A stretch of DNA of 64,000 nt from Verrucomicrobiia bacterium (GTDB lineage Bacteria; Verrucomicrobiota; Verrucomicrobiia; Palsa-1439), in assembly GCA_022072455.1 (NCBI GenBank), contig JAJVHY010000020.1, positions 1 through 64,000 of the forward strand, given 5' to 3'. Below, in pieces: positions 43,682 through 53,188 of this stretch. The translations under genes and the position numbers were made by a program. Below the pieces are notes generated by a model. That model was not told where the DNA came from, ran no database searches, and worked only from the letters and a program-made list of their open reading frames with translations. Each line of letters begins with the position of its first letter. Within the stretch, counting starts at the first letter, position 1.

Positions 43682-45457
43682 ATGCCGGAACCAACTTCTT
43701 TGCCCTACCATCCCACCGCCAGTTTCACGACGCGACCGGTCATTCGTGGTCGGCGCGGCGTCGTCACCGCCGGCCATTATCTCGCCACCGCCGCCGGGTT
43801 TCGGATCATGGAACAAGGCGGCAACGCGGTGGACGCGGCGGCGGCGATGGTGTTTTGCCTGAACCTCGTCGAGCCACACTACAACGGCATCGGCGGTGAG
43901 GTGCCGGTGCTGATCTATTCGGCGCGCGACAAAAAGGTTTACGCCATCAGCGGCCAAGGTTGCGCACCGCAGACGATGACCATTGATTGGTTTCAACGGC
44001 ACAAGCTGGACTTGATTCCCGGCGACGGTTTGTTGCCGGCGATGGTGCCGGCGGTAGTCGGCACCTGGGCGGAAGCGGTGGCGCGGTTCGGAACAATGCG
44101 GTTCGCACAGATATTGCAGCCGGCACTTGAACTTGCCGAAACCGGGTATCCCGTCTACCCCGATCTGCGCGGCGGCCTCGCCTACAACGCGCGACGGATC
44201 TCGGAACATTACCCGGCCACCGCCCAAATCTATCTACGCAACGGGACGCCCCCGGCAGTTGGTGAATTACTCCGGAATCCCGACTGGGCGCAAGTGCTCA
44301 AACGGATGATCGCCGCAGAAAAACGCGTGCAAGGTCGCGTGGCCGGCATCGAAGCGGCCTGCGCTGATTTTTATCGCGGCGAAACAGCGCAGCGTATCGC
44401 CGAGTTTGTCGCGAACACCGCCGTGCCGGACGAGACTGGCCAGCCGCATACCGGTTTCTTGACCACCGCCGACTTGGCCGGCTGGCACGCGACGGTGGAG
44501 GAACCGGCATCGTTCAATTACCGCGGCTACGACGTCTACAAATGTCCGCCGTGGTCGCAGGGGCCGGTCTTTCTCCAGCAGTTGGCGATCTTGCAGGGCT
44601 ACGACTTGCCGGCGCTGGGACACAATTCGTCCGCGTACATTCACACGTGGATCGAATGCGCGAAGCTGGCGTTTGCCGACCGCGAGGCTTATTACGGCGA
44701 CCCGAACTTCGACAAGGTACCGCTCGAATTGTTGCTCTCCGAAAAGTACAACGCGGAACGCCGGCAACTGATCGGGGCCCACGCCTCGCGCGAATTGCGC
44801 CCCGGCAATCCGCCCGCCTACCTCCACGCACCGCAGGATGTTGCGGCGGATAATCATTCTGCCCGGGTGCACGCGAACGATACGACCCACTGCGACGCGA
44901 TTGATCAATGGGGCAACATGGTCGCCGCCACGCCCAGCGGCGGCTGGATTCAATCCTCGCCGGTCATCCCCGGTCTCGGTTTCTGTCTCGGCACGCGCGG
45001 GCAGATGTTCTATCTCAATCCCAAACGGCCCAACGCACTCCAACCCGGCAAGCGACCGCGCACGACGTTGACACCGTCACTCGTCACAAAAGACGGCCAG
45101 CCGTACATGGTGTTCGGCACGCCCGGCGGCGACCAGCAAGACCAGTGGACGCTTCAGTTTTTTCTCAACGTGGTGGAGTTTGGGATGGACTTGCAGGAAG
45201 CCATTGATGCGCCGACCATCCATACCACGCATTTCCCCTCGTCGTTCCATCCCCGGCCGGCGGAACCGAATCGAATGTACGTCGAAGAGCGCATCGCGCC
45301 GGCGATTCGTCAGGAACTCACCGCCCGGGGCCACAACGTCGGCGTGACCGGCGCGTGGAGCAATGGCCGGGTCTTGGCCATTCGCATCAATCAACACGGC
45401 ACCCTCGAAGGCGCTGCCTCCCCCCGCGCCATGATGGCCTACGCGCTCGGTTGGTAA
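43682..45457 (+). CDS. ggt: Gamma-glutamyltransferase family Ntn-hydrolase
   Basis: A 591-residue proenzyme of the gamma-glutamyltransferase family, which cleaves glutathione and related gamma-glutamyl compounds. MEQGGNAVDAAAAMVFCLN, the autoprocessing site with nucleophilic Thr in ANDTTHCDAID and the later PRTTLTPSLV and FGTPGGDQQ match the family. No clear signal peptide is present, although many homologues are periplasmic; members of this type may instead act as amidases on other substrates. It has its own leaderless-type promoter. Confidence 0.88.
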   Translation: MPEPTSLPYHPTASFTTRPVIRGRRGVVTAGHYLATAAGFRIMEQGGNAVDAAAAMVFCLNLVEPHYNGIGGEVPVLIYSARDKKVYAISGQGCAPQTMTIDWFQRHKLDLIPGDGLLPAMVPAVVGTWAEAVARFGTMRFAQILQPALELAETGYPVYPDLRGGLAYNARRISEHYPATAQIYLRNGTPPAVGELLRNPDWAQVLKRMIAAEKRVQGRVAGIEAACADFYRGETAQRIAEFVANTAVPDETGQPHTGFLTTADLAGWHATVEEPASFNYRGYDVYKCPPWSQGPVFLQQLAILQGYDLPALGHNSSAYIHTWIECAKLAFADREAYYGDPNFDKVPLELLLSEKYNAERRQLIGAHASRELRPGNPPAYLHAPQDVAADNHSARVHANDTTHCDAIDQWGNMVAATPSGGWIQSSPVIPGLGFCLGTRGQMFYLNPKRPNALQPGKRPRTTLTPSLVTKDGQPYMVFGTPGGDQQDQWTLQFFLNVVEFGMDLQEAIDAPTIHTTHFPSSFHPRPAEPNRMYVEERIAPAIRQELTARGHNVGVTGAWSNGRVLAIRINQHGTLEGAASPRAMMAYALGW

Positions 45458-45477
45458 CGATTTTTCCCGCGCCGGTC

Positions 45478-45505
45478 TTGTCAGTGTGGCGGCTTCTGCT
45501 ACACT
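45478..45505 (+). promoter_or_regulatory. Promoter of lptB-hpf-hprK-pts cluster
   Basis: TTGTCA (45478-45483), 16-bp spacer, TACACT (45500-45505), 10 nt before the lptB ATG at 45516. Confidence 0.6.
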
Positions 45506-45515
45506 GCGCGCGTCA

Positions 45516-46259
45516 ATGGCTGACGCTCCCCATAACGACGTCCTGCTGCACACCGAACAACTCGTCAAGATTTATGGCGGGCGGCGTGTTGTCAACGGCG
45601 TGGATATCAACGTGAAACGCGGGGAAGTCGTCGGCCTGCTCGGCCCCAACGGCGCCGGCAAGACGACGACGTTTTACATGACGGTCGGTCTCGTGAAACC
45701 TGATGACGGCAAGGTGTTCTTTGCCGGTCACGACGTGACCCGCGTCCCGATGCACAAGCGCGCCCGGTTGGGCATTGGCTATCTCGCGCAAGAGCCGAGC
45801 GTCTTTCGGAAGTTGACGGTCGAGGAAAACATCCTCGCGATCCTGGAGACGCTGCCGTTGTCCGCGGCGGAACGGAAATTCCGTCTGGATTATTTGCTGG
45901 ATGAGTTGGATATTGCGCCGCTCAGGAAAAACAAGGCGTACACCCTCAGCGGCGGTGAGCGACGGAGATTGGAAATTACGCGAGCCTTGGTGACAGCGCC
46001 GAAACTGATGCTGCTGGACGAGCCGTTCAGCGGCGTGGATCCCATCGCCGTTTATGAAGTGCAGCAGATCATTGGGGAGTTGAAGAAGAAGGGCCTCGGC
46101 ATTCTTGTGACCGACCACAATGTGCGCGAAACACTGGCGATTGTGGATCGCGCGTACCTGATTTGTCAGGGCAAAGTCGAGGTCGAAGGCCCGAAGGAGT
46201 TCCTAATTAACGATCCGAAGAGCCGGGAATTGTATCTCGGCCCGCGGTTCAGCATGTAG
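45516..46259 (+). CDS. lptB: LPS export ABC ATPase
   Basis: A 247-residue ABC ATPase of the LptB type that powers lipopolysaccharide extraction with LptFG. Walker A GPNGAGKTT (43-51), the signature LSGGERRRLEI, Walker B LMLLDEPFSGVD and the switch His in VTDHN are intact; YLAQEPSVFRKLTVEENI is characteristic of LptB. The ATG at 45516 fits the promoter; an upstream GTG lies inside the promoter spacer. Followed by hpf 7 nt downstream; rpoN, usual between them in proteobacteria, is absent. Confidence 0.93.
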   Translation: MADAPHNDVLLHTEQLVKIYGGRRVVNGVDINVKRGEVVGLLGPNGAGKTTTFYMTVGLVKPDDGKVFFAGHDVTRVPMHKRARLGIGYLAQEPSVFRKLTVEENILAILETLPLSAAERKFRLDYLLDELDIAPLRKNKAYTLSGGERRRLEITRALVTAPKLMLLDEPFSGVDPIAVYEVQQIIGELKKKGLGILVTDHNVRETLAIVDRAYLICQGKVEVEGPKEFLINDPKSRELYLGPRFSM

Positions 46260-46266
46260 AAAGGAA

Positions 46267-46827
46267 ATGAGCATGGACATCACTGTTACCGGCCGGCATT
46301 TGACCATCACCCCGGCCATCGAAGAATACGCGCGCAAGAAAGTTTCGGGCATCCACATTGATTTTCCGCGGATCCTCGACGTCCACTTCATCCTCGAAGT
46401 GGACAAGTACCGGCAAGTCGCCGAAGTCGTCATGCACTGCGGCAACCACATCACCATCGAAGCCCGCGATGTCCACGAAGATTTGTACGCCGCGATTGAT
46501 AAGGTCGTGGACAAAGCCGAGCGCCAGATCCGCAAATACAAGACCCGCATCCAGGATCACCGGGCGCGCCCGCGCAAGGCGCAACTCCGGCATTTGGCCG
46601 AGCATGTCTTCACCCACGACCTGCACGAAGAAACTCCCAAATCCCAGCACATCCGCACCGAACAATACGCCTGCAAACCGATGTTCGTGGACGAAGCCGT
46701 GCTGCAACTCGAAGTTCAGGATAAACGCGACTTCCTCGTTTTCATGAATGCCGAGACGGATAAACTCAACGTCCTCTACAAGCGCCGCAACGGCGACTTC
46801 GGCCTGATTGATCCGACGCTGGCCTGA
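46267..46827 (+). CDS. hpf: Long-form ribosome hibernation promoting factor
   Basis: A 186-residue protein of the long HPF type: N-terminal S30AE/YfiA domain (MDITVTGRHLTITPAIEEYA, residues 1-105), a linker and a C-terminal dimerisation domain (PMFVDEAVLQLEVQDKRDFLVF). It joins 70S ribosomes into inactive 100S dimers in stationary phase. A good Shine-Dalgarno (AAAGGAA) precedes the ATG; Met3 is an alternative start. It sits in the lptB-hprK operon. Confidence 0.93.
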   Translation: MSMDITVTGRHLTITPAIEEYARKKVSGIHIDFPRILDVHFILEVDKYRQVAEVVMHCGNHITIEARDVHEDLYAAIDKVVDKAERQIRKYKTRIQDHRARPRKAQLRHLAEHVFTHDLHEETPKSQHIRTEQYACKPMFVDEAVLQLEVQDKRDFLVFMNAETDKLNVLYKRRNGDFGLIDPTLA

Positions 46828-46829
46828 CC

Positions 46830-47783
46830 ATGGATCACGCCTCCATTCCGGTGGTCACCGTCGAACGGTTCTACCTGAACCACGCGGAGCAATTGCAGCT
46901 CAAGCTCATTGCCGGCGGCGGCGGCTTGGCGCGCAAAATCCAAGAAGGCTCGGTCAACCGCCCCGGCCTCGCGCTCGCCGAGTTCTTCCGGTACTTCGCC
47001 TTCAAGCGCGTCCAGGTCATCGGCGGCGCGGAATGGCAGTACATCAAATCTTTGAGCAAGGAAGCGGCCATTGACCGCGTCAGCCAGTTGATCGCCCAGA
47101 AAATCCCCTGCCTCGTTTTCGCGCGCAACATCAACGTCCCGGCTTATCTCCTCGAACTCTTCGACCGCGAGCAAATCCCGGCCTTCCGCACGAAGATGGT
47201 CACGATGAAATTCATCAATGCCGCGACCATCGCCCTCGAAATGGAGTTCGCCCCGCAGACCAGCGAACATGGTTCGATGGTGGACATCCTCGGCATCGGC
47301 GTCATGATCCGCGGCGAAAGCGGCATCGGCAAAAGCGAAACCGTCCTCGGCCTCATCGAACGCGGCTACAGCCTCGTCAGCGACGACATCACCCGGTTCC
47401 GCCTCATCGAAGGCCGCGAACTCGTCGGCACCTCCTCCGAGACCACGCGCTACCACATGGAAATTCGCGGTATCGGCATCATCAACGTGCCCGCGGTCTA
47501 CGGCGTCGCCAGCGTCCGCCCCGAAAAACGCCTCGACATCGTCGTCACCCTGATGGACTGGGACAAAATGGAAGAAATTGACCGAGTCGGTATTGATAAC
47601 CAGAGCTACACGATTCTCAACATCGTCGTCCCCCACGTCATCCTCCCCGTCCGGCCCGGCCGCGACCTTGCGCAACTCGTCGAAGTCGCCGCCTTGGACC
47701 AAAAACTCAAGAGCCTCGGCCACAACGCCGCTCAGGAATTCAACCAACGCCTCATCGAACGCATGCGGCTCCCCGGTAACTGA
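46830..47783 (+). CDS. hprK: HPr kinase/phosphorylase
   Basis: A 317-residue bifunctional enzyme that phosphorylates and dephosphorylates a Ser of HPr. The C-terminal domain has the P-loop GESGIGKSETV (from residue 162), LVSDDITRF and IRGIGIINVPAVYGVASVR, the HprK signature; the N-terminal domain is less conserved, as usual. Gene order hpf-hprK-ptsH-ptsI with gaps of 2-5 nt places all in one operon. Confidence 0.95.
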   Translation: MDHASIPVVTVERFYLNHAEQLQLKLIAGGGGLARKIQEGSVNRPGLALAEFFRYFAFKRVQVIGGAEWQYIKSLSKEAAIDRVSQLIAQKIPCLVFARNINVPAYLLELFDREQIPAFRTKMVTMKFINAATIALEMEFAPQTSEHGSMVDILGIGVMIRGESGIGKSETVLGLIERGYSLVSDDITRFRLIEGRELVGTSSETTRYHMEIRGIGIINVPAVYGVASVRPEKRLDIVVTLMDWDKMEEIDRVGIDNQSYTILNIVVPHVILPVRPGRDLAQLVEVAALDQKLKSLGHNAAQEFNQRLIERMRLPGN

Positions 47784-47787
47784 ACCC

Positions 47788-48063
47788 ATGTCCGCCAAAG
47801 TCACCAAACAACTGACCGTCATCAACAAACTCGGCATTCACGCCCGCCCCGCTGCCCTCTTCGTCAAGGTCGCCGGCAAATTCGCCAGCGACATCCATGT
47901 CGAAAAGGATGGCGAAACCATCAATGGCAAGAGTATCATGGGCCTCATGATGTTGGCGGCCGGCCAAGGCTCGCAACTCCGCATCACCGCCGAGGGCCGT
48001 GACGCCGAGGCCGCCCTCAAAGCGTTGGAAGACCTCTTCCAACAAAAATTCAACGAAGACTGA
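47788..48063 (+). CDS. ptsH: Phosphocarrier protein HPr
   Basis: A 91-residue HPr. The EI-phosphorylated His18 is in LGIHARPAALF and the HprK-target Ser49 in NGKSIMGLMML, so both phosphorylation sites are present. The ATG at 47788 is 4 nt after hprK; an overlapping upstream frame was discarded. With no EII gene in the window HPr may act mostly as a regulator. Confidence 0.95.
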   Translation: MSAKVTKQLTVINKLGIHARPAALFVKVAGKFASDIHVEKDGETINGKSIMGLMMLAAGQGSQLRITAEGRDAEAALKALEDLFQQKFNED

Positions 48064-48068
48064 CCGGC

Positions 48069-49835
48069 ATGGCAAAAAAGGCAACTGGCGAAAAAGTTCT
48101 CCGCGGCATCGGGGTTTCCCCGGGCGTCGCACGCGGGAATATTTTCGTCTACAAAATTGCCGACGAAGTCGTCCCGGAATACGACATCGCCCCGGAGCAA
48201 ATCGCCCAGGAAATCAGCCGCTTCGAAGCCGCCCTCGTCACCACCCGCGAACAACTCCACGACCTCCAACGCCGCATCGCCGCCGGCGTCGGCTCGGACG
48301 CCCCGTCGAGCATCCTCGATGTCCACATGTCCATCACCGAAGACCCGGCCCTCATCGAGCCGGTCATGACCGGCCTCGAAAAAGATCACAAAAACGTCGA
48401 ACACCTCTTCAACGCGGTCGCCCAGCGCTACATCAAAACACTCGCCGAACTGCCCGACGAATATCTCCGCGAGCGCGCCGCTGACGTTCAGGACGTCGCC
48501 AACCGCGTCCTCCGCAACCTCCTCGGCCGCCACGTCCGCGCCCTCGACAACCTGCCGCCGAACACCATCGTCGTCGCTTACGACCTTTCCCCATCCGACA
48601 CTTCATCGCTCGACCGCAAGAATGTCGTCGGCTTCGCCACCGACGTCGGCAGCCACACGTCCCATACCGCCATCGTCGCGCGCTCGATGAACATTCCGGC
48701 CGTTGTCGGCCTGCGCGACGCCAGCCAACATCTCCGCGACGGCCAACCAGCCATCCTCGACGGCTACAGCGGCGCCCTCGTCATCGAGCCGACCCAACAA
48801 ACGCTCTTTGTCTACGGCCAGTTGGAAGTCAAACGCCACACCATCGAAGAACGCCTCGCCCTGCTCCGCGACTTGCCGGCGGAAACACTCGACGGGCACC
48901 GGCTCGTCATCTCCGGCAACATCGAACTGCCGGCAGACGTTCCCGGATTGCAGGCCGTCGGCGCCGAGGGCGTCGGTTTGTTCCGGTCCGAGTTCCTCTA
49001 CCTCAAAGGCAAGGACTTCCCCACCGAAGAAGAACAATATCAGCAGTACGTTCAAGTCTGCGAAGCGATGAAACCGCACTGGGTCATCATCCGCACCCTC
49101 GACCTCGGCGGCGACAAATTTCACAGCGAAGAAGCCACCCCCAACGAAGTCAATCCGTTCCTCGGCTTCCGCGCCATCCGGTTTTGCCTTGCGAACCCGG
49201 CCGTCTTCAAAACCCAAATCCGCGCCATCCTCCGCGCCAGCGCCGCTGGCAACGTCAAGATCATGTACCCGATGATCAGCGGCATCGGCGAAGTCTTGCA
49301 GGCCAACGAAATTCTCCAAGTCGTCATGGCCGACCTCCGCCGGGAAGGGATACCGTTCGACGAAAACATTGATGTCGGCGCGATGATGGAAATCCCCTCG
49401 GCTGCGATGACCGCCGAGATGATCGCACAAGAAGTGGATTTCTTCAGCATCGGCTCCAATGACCTCGTGCAATACACCTTGGCCGTGGATCGCGTGAACG
49501 AGAAAGTGGCTGACCTCTACGACCCGACCCACCCGGCCATTCTGCGCTTGATCCGCAACTGCGTCGAAGCTGCGCACAACAACAACATTTGGTGCGGCAT
49601 CTGTGGCGAAATGGCCGGCAACCCCTTGTATGCGCCGCTGCTCGTGGGCATGGGTTTGGACGAACTCAGCGTCGCCGCGGCGAGTCTGCCCCGCGTGAAA
49701 GAAATTATCCGCCGGCTCAAACTCAGTGAAGCCCAGGAACTGGCCGCCGCGACTTTGCACGCCACCCGCAGTCAAGACGTTCTGGCCATGCTCAACGCCC
49801 TGCTCCGTCGCATTGATCCCGACTTGGCTGGGTAA
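48069..49835 (+). CDS. ptsI: PTS enzyme I
   Basis: A 588-residue phosphoenolpyruvate-protein phosphotransferase. The N-terminal HPr-binding and swivelling domain carries the phospho-His199 in GSHTSHTAIVAR; the PEP-binding barrel includes GLFRSEFLYL, LDLGGDKF, the metal/PEP region MEIPSAAM and the catalytic Cys512 in CGICGEMAGNP. Length and motifs are normal, so it should be active. It is 5 nt after ptsH and 39 nt before the FHA gene. Confidence 0.96.
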   Translation: MAKKATGEKVLRGIGVSPGVARGNIFVYKIADEVVPEYDIAPEQIAQEISRFEAALVTTREQLHDLQRRIAAGVGSDAPSSILDVHMSITEDPALIEPVMTGLEKDHKNVEHLFNAVAQRYIKTLAELPDEYLRERAADVQDVANRVLRNLLGRHVRALDNLPPNTIVVAYDLSPSDTSSLDRKNVVGFATDVGSHTSHTAIVARSMNIPAVVGLRDASQHLRDGQPAILDGYSGALVIEPTQQTLFVYGQLEVKRHTIEERLALLRDLPAETLDGHRLVISGNIELPADVPGLQAVGAEGVGLFRSEFLYLKGKDFPTEEEQYQQYVQVCEAMKPHWVIIRTLDLGGDKFHSEEATPNEVNPFLGFRAIRFCLANPAVFKTQIRAILRASAAGNVKIMYPMISGIGEVLQANEILQVVMADLRREGIPFDENIDVGAMMEIPSAAMTAEMIAQEVDFFSIGSNDLVQYTLAVDRVNEKVADLYDPTHPAILRLIRNCVEAAHNNNIWCGICGEMAGNPLYAPLLVGMGLDELSVAAASLPRVKEIIRRLKLSEAQELAAATLHATRSQDVLAMLNALLRRIDPDLAG

Positions 49836-49874
49836 ACACCCTGCGGCACACAACCTGCAATTAGTTGTCGTGCC

Positions 49875-50867
49875 ATGGCAGAACTGATCCTCAAATGCAT
49901 TTCCGGCCCGTTGCAAGGCCATGAGTTCCCGCTGGATAGCGACCAAGAACTCGTCATTGGCCGGGGCGACGAAGCGGATTTACAGATCGTTGAGGACACC
50001 ATTTCTCGCAAACATGCGCGGATTTTTTTCAGAAATGACGAAATTGTCATCGAAGACCTCTCCAAGAATGGTACCTACGTCAACAGCCGCCTCATCCAAA
50101 AAGCCGTCCTGATGCCGGGTGACCTGATCTACATCGGCCAATCCATCCTCAAAATCGCTGCCCCCCGCCCCGCGCTCGTCCCCACCGCCATACCAGCCTT
50201 CGCGTGGCTCGGGACAGATAGCGCTGTTGGTTTTGAAAACACGGTCATCACCGGCGTCCCAGCCCCCAACCGGGCCGTCTCGGCATTCAATAAACCCCAA
50301 CCCGTGGGCAGTTCCACCGGCGAACACTTCCGCGGTTCGCTTGGCGACATCGCGTTGACAGATCTCCTGCAACTGCTTTCCACCTCGCGCAAAAGCGGCG
50401 TGCTGATCCTCCGCTCCGCTGACATGCTCGGCAAGATCTTCGTCGAGAAAGGCCGCATCGTCTACGCCACCATGGATGAAATTGAGCCGGTCAACCCCCA
50501 GAAAGTCCTCTACCGGCTGTTGCGGTGGACCGAAGGTACCTTTGAATTCGACGGCCCCCACCGCCGGGACTTTCCAACGCGAATTAACGAGAATACCGAC
50601 CATCTCCTCCTCGAAGCCATGCACGAACTCGATGAGCTGAACAACCTTGGCCCGACGCTGCCTTCGTTGCACGCCGAAGTCGAAGTCGCCAATCCCCTGC
50701 CGTCCCCACTCAAAGACCTCGCGCCGGGCGACTTGGACTTCATCCAACTCGTCATGCGCCACAAACTGGTCCGTGATATTCTCGACCACTACACTGGAAA
50801 CGATTTCGAAGGCTATACGTATCTCAAAAGCCTCATCGGCCGCCGCTTCCTCGTCGTGACGCTCTGA
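49875..50867 (+). CDS. FHA domain plus DUF4388 (PATAN-like) protein
   Basis: A 330-residue cytoplasmic protein. Residues 1-95 are a FHA phosphothreonine-binding domain (ELVIGRGDEADLQI, ISRKHARIFF, EDLSKNGTYVNS). After a Pro/Ala linker, residues about 150-260 form a DUF4388-type domain (FRGSLGDIALTDLLQLL, SRKSGVLIL, GKIFVEKGRIVYA). Such proteins join kinase signalling to motility or surface output in delta-proteobacteria and relatives; here the partner is unknown, but Ser/Thr kinases (8.8 kb) and HprK exist in the genome. The next 239 nt hold only the metK promoter. Confidence 0.87.
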   Translation: MAELILKCISGPLQGHEFPLDSDQELVIGRGDEADLQIVEDTISRKHARIFFRNDEIVIEDLSKNGTYVNSRLIQKAVLMPGDLIYIGQSILKIAAPRPALVPTAIPAFAWLGTDSAVGFENTVITGVPAPNRAVSAFNKPQPVGSSTGEHFRGSLGDIALTDLLQLLSTSRKSGVLILRSADMLGKIFVEKGRIVYATMDEIEPVNPQKVLYRLLRWTEGTFEFDGPHRRDFPTRINENTDHLLLEAMHELDELNNLGPTLPSLHAEVEVANPLPSPLKDLAPGDLDFIQLVMRHKLVRDILDHYTGNDFEGYTYLKSLIGRRFLVVTL

Positions 50868-51023
50868 GCTGGAACGATGCAGGCGAAGCATTCCGGTTTC
50901 CCGGAGGACGCTCCTCGCCGCCCGTCCACTACAACACAGAATCCGAGGGCTGGGCTTTGGGACAGACTTTGTGACAGTGCCCTTCGTTTTCTGGTCCTCG
51001 CGGCTCCAACCGAGCAAAATCTC

Positions 51024-51051
51024 TTGAGAATCAAACACTGCTTGCTATAGT
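51024..51051 (+). promoter_or_regulatory. Promoter of metK
   Basis: TTGAGA (51024-51029), 16-bp spacer, TATAGT (51046-51051). It leaves a leader of about 50 nt with AAAGGAA before the ATG. I see no SAM-I, SAM-II or SMK-type riboswitch in this leader or in the 150 nt upstream. Confidence 0.6.
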
Positions 51052-51106
51052 CCGCTCGCAACGGCGAGTACTTCCAAGCAGTCCTCTCCCCAACAACAAA
51101 GGAATT

Positions 51107-52282
51107 ATGGCCAAGAATCGTTATATTTTTTCATCGGAATCAGTCGGCGAAGGTCACCCGGACAAAGTGGCCGACACCATTTCGGACGCCGTTCTCGATG
51201 CCTGCCTCGCACAGGACAAATTCAGCCGCGTTGCCTGTGAAACATATGTCAAGTCGAACATCGTCATCGTCGGCGGCGAAATCACCACCAAGGCCAAGCT
51301 GGATTTCGTCAAAATCGCCCGCACCGCCATTCGCGAGATCGGCTACGTCAATGAAGACGACGTGTTTCATGCCGACAAAGTTTTTGTGAATGTCATCGTC
51401 ACCCAGCAGTCGCCCGACATTTCGCAAGGCGTGGACGCCCGCAAAGCCAAAGGCAAGAAGACCGCCAAACAAGGCGCCGGCGATCAAGGCCTCATGTTCG
51501 GCTACGCTTGCGACGAAACCCGTGAACTCATGCCGGCGCCGATCATGTTCGCCCATCGCCTCGGCCGGGAACTCACCCGCATCCGTAAGACCGGCACTGT
51601 GCCGTGGCTCCGGCCCGACGCGAAGTCCCAAGTCTCCGTCGTTTACGAAAATGGCAAGCCCGTCGCCATCTCCAACGTCGTCATCTCCACCCAACACGCC
51701 GCGGATGTTTCCCACCGGGAAATCGAAAAGTTCTGCATCGAGAACGTCATCAAAAAAGTCCTGCCAAAACGGCTCCTCACCAACGCCACCGAATTTCTCA
51801 TCAACCCGACCGGCCGTTTCGTCGTCGGCGGCCCCCAAGGCGATACCGGCTTGACTGGCCGCAAGATCATCGTGGACAGCTACGGCGGCTCTGGCCGGCA
51901 TGGCGGTGGCGCGTTCTCCGGCAAAGACCCGACGAAAGTGGATCGCAGTGCCGCCTACATGGGCCGGTGGGTTGCCAAGAACGTCGTCGCCGCCAAACTC
52001 GCCACCAAGTGCGAACTCCAATTCGCCTACGCCATCGGTCATCCCGATCCCGTCAGCGTCCATGTGGACACGTTCGGCACCGGCATCGTTTCCGACGACC
52101 GCATCGCCCGCGCAATCAACCGCGTCTTCAGTTTCCAGCCGGCGGACATCATTGATCAACTCAATCTCCGGCGCCCGATCTACTCGAAGACGACTAACTA
52201 CGGTCACTTCGGCAAGAGCGACCCCGCGTTGACGTGGGAACGCACCGACAAGGTTGTCGCGCTGACGAAAGCGCTGCGCTAA
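51107..52282 (+). CDS. metK: S-adenosylmethionine synthetase
   Basis: A 391-residue enzyme that makes SAM from methionine and ATP. It has the methionine/ATP-site start [59 protein letters not shown] and [20 protein letters not shown] short basic insertion ([13 protein letters not shown]) precedes GAGDQG. A Shine-Dalgarno precedes the ATG. Its stop overlaps the convergent AraC gene by 4 nt. With mtnP it provides the SAM/methylthioadenosine cycle. Confidence 0.97.
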   Translation: MAKNRYIFSSESVGEGHPDKVADTISDAVLDACLAQDKFSRVACETYVKSNIVIVGGEITTKAKLDFVKIARTAIREIGYVNEDDVFHADKVFVNVIVTQQSPDISQGVDARKAKGKKTAKQGAGDQGLMFGYACDETRELMPAPIMFAHRLGRELTRIRKTGTVPWLRPDAKSQVSVVYENGKPVAISNVVISTQHAADVSHREIEKFCIENVIKKVLPKRLLTNATEFLINPTGRFVVGGPQGDTGLTGRKIIVDSYGGSGRHGGGAFSGKDPTKVDRSAAYMGRWVAKNVVAAKLATKCELQFAYAIGHPDPVSVHVDTFGTGIVSDDRIARAINRVFSFQPADIIDQLNLRRPIYSKTTNYGHFGKSDPALTWERTDKVVALTKALR

Positions 52283-53157
52283 TCCTTCGGCTCGCGATAC
52301 ACCGGTAACTTTTCCCGCCGCCACGTGTCGGGACTGACCGGGTGATTCGCCTTGAACACGCGACAGAAATCGCTCGCGCTCGAGAAACCGCAGTTTCCGG
52401 CGATCACATCGAGCTTATCGCCGGAAGCCGCCAACAGTTCCATCGCGCGCTGCAATCGCAGTTTCGTAAAGGCCTCCTGCGGAGTTTCGTGCCGGGTTTG
52501 CTCGAAGAGCCGGCGCAGGTGGCGGACAGAGACATGCGCGGCAGCGGCGACAAGTTCGAGCTTGGGCTGTTCCGCCATGTGCTCGTTGTACCACAGCATC
52601 ACCGCTTCAACCTTTCGCAATGCCGTCTCGCGACGCGGTTCGGCCCGAGCGAATTCCTGACCTTCCAGCACTAGCAGCGTCAACTCCAACAAAGCGCGCT
52701 CGAAGAGTAAGCCACTTAACTCATTCATGCATTGGTAATGCGGTCGGAGAGAGCGCTCGAGTTGGGTGACCTGCCGCGCCTGGGTCGGCGTCAGCGCGTG
52801 TTCCAGCCAGCCTTGCCGGCGAACGATTTTTTCGAGGAGCGGCGGAACTGTCCCAAAATGAAAAATCGCCACGGAACAACTCTGCGCTCCCTGCCCCGCC
52901 CAACCATGCGCCGTTTCCGGAGCGAAAACCCACAACCGGCGTTCCTTGAGAACCGGTGCGGTCGTTTCCGGCATCAGGTATCCACACCGCCCGCGCACGA
53001 CCGCAAAGAACTCCCAGTTGGTGCGCCGGTGGATGTACATCGGGAACTTGCCGAAATGCCGCATGCCCGCTGCCAAATGCTGAAGCATGGTCATAGTTTC
53101 CGGTAAATGGCCGAATTTGTAAAGTCGGTGACCGGCTGCAACCGTGGACAGATTCAC
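52279..53157 (-). CDS. AraC-family transcriptional regulator
   Basis: A 292-residue regulator: an N-terminal cupin-like ligand domain ([24 protein letters not shown]) and a C-terminal double HTH ([39 protein letters not shown]). The start is a GTG at 53157. It is divergent from the GH31 gene, with only 31 nt between the start codons, and the GH31 -35 box lies inside this gene, so both are probably controlled together. The ligand is likely a sugar released by GH31. Confidence 0.9.
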   Translation of the reverse strand: MNLSTVAAGHRLYKFGHLPETMTMLQHLAAGMRHFGKFPMYIHRRTNWEFFAVVRGRCGYLMPETTAPVLKERRLWVFAPETAHGWAGQGAQSCSVAIFHFGTVPPLLEKIVRRQGWLEHALTPTQARQVTQLERSLRPHYQCMNELSGLLFERALLELTLLVLEGQEFARAEPRRETALRKVEAVMLWYNEHMAEQPKLELVAAAAHVSVRHLRRLFEQTRHETPQEAFTKLRLQRAMELLAASGDKLDVIAGNCGFSSASDFCRVFKANHPVSPDTWRREKLPVYREPKD

Positions 53158-53173
53158 CCTGAACCCGTATCGT
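53145..53173 (+). promoter_or_regulatory. Promoter of GH31 gene
   Basis: TGGACA (53145-53150), 17-bp spacer, TATCGT (53168-53173), 15 nt before the ATG. The -35 lies within the first codons of the divergent AraC gene. Confidence 0.45.
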
Positions 53174-53188
53174 TCACCCGTTTCCGGG

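Noticed and set aside
50868-51106. SAM riboswitch upstream of metK
   Set aside because: None of the conserved SAM-I, SAM-II or SMK elements were found; only a promoter, a short leader and a Shine-Dalgarno are visible.
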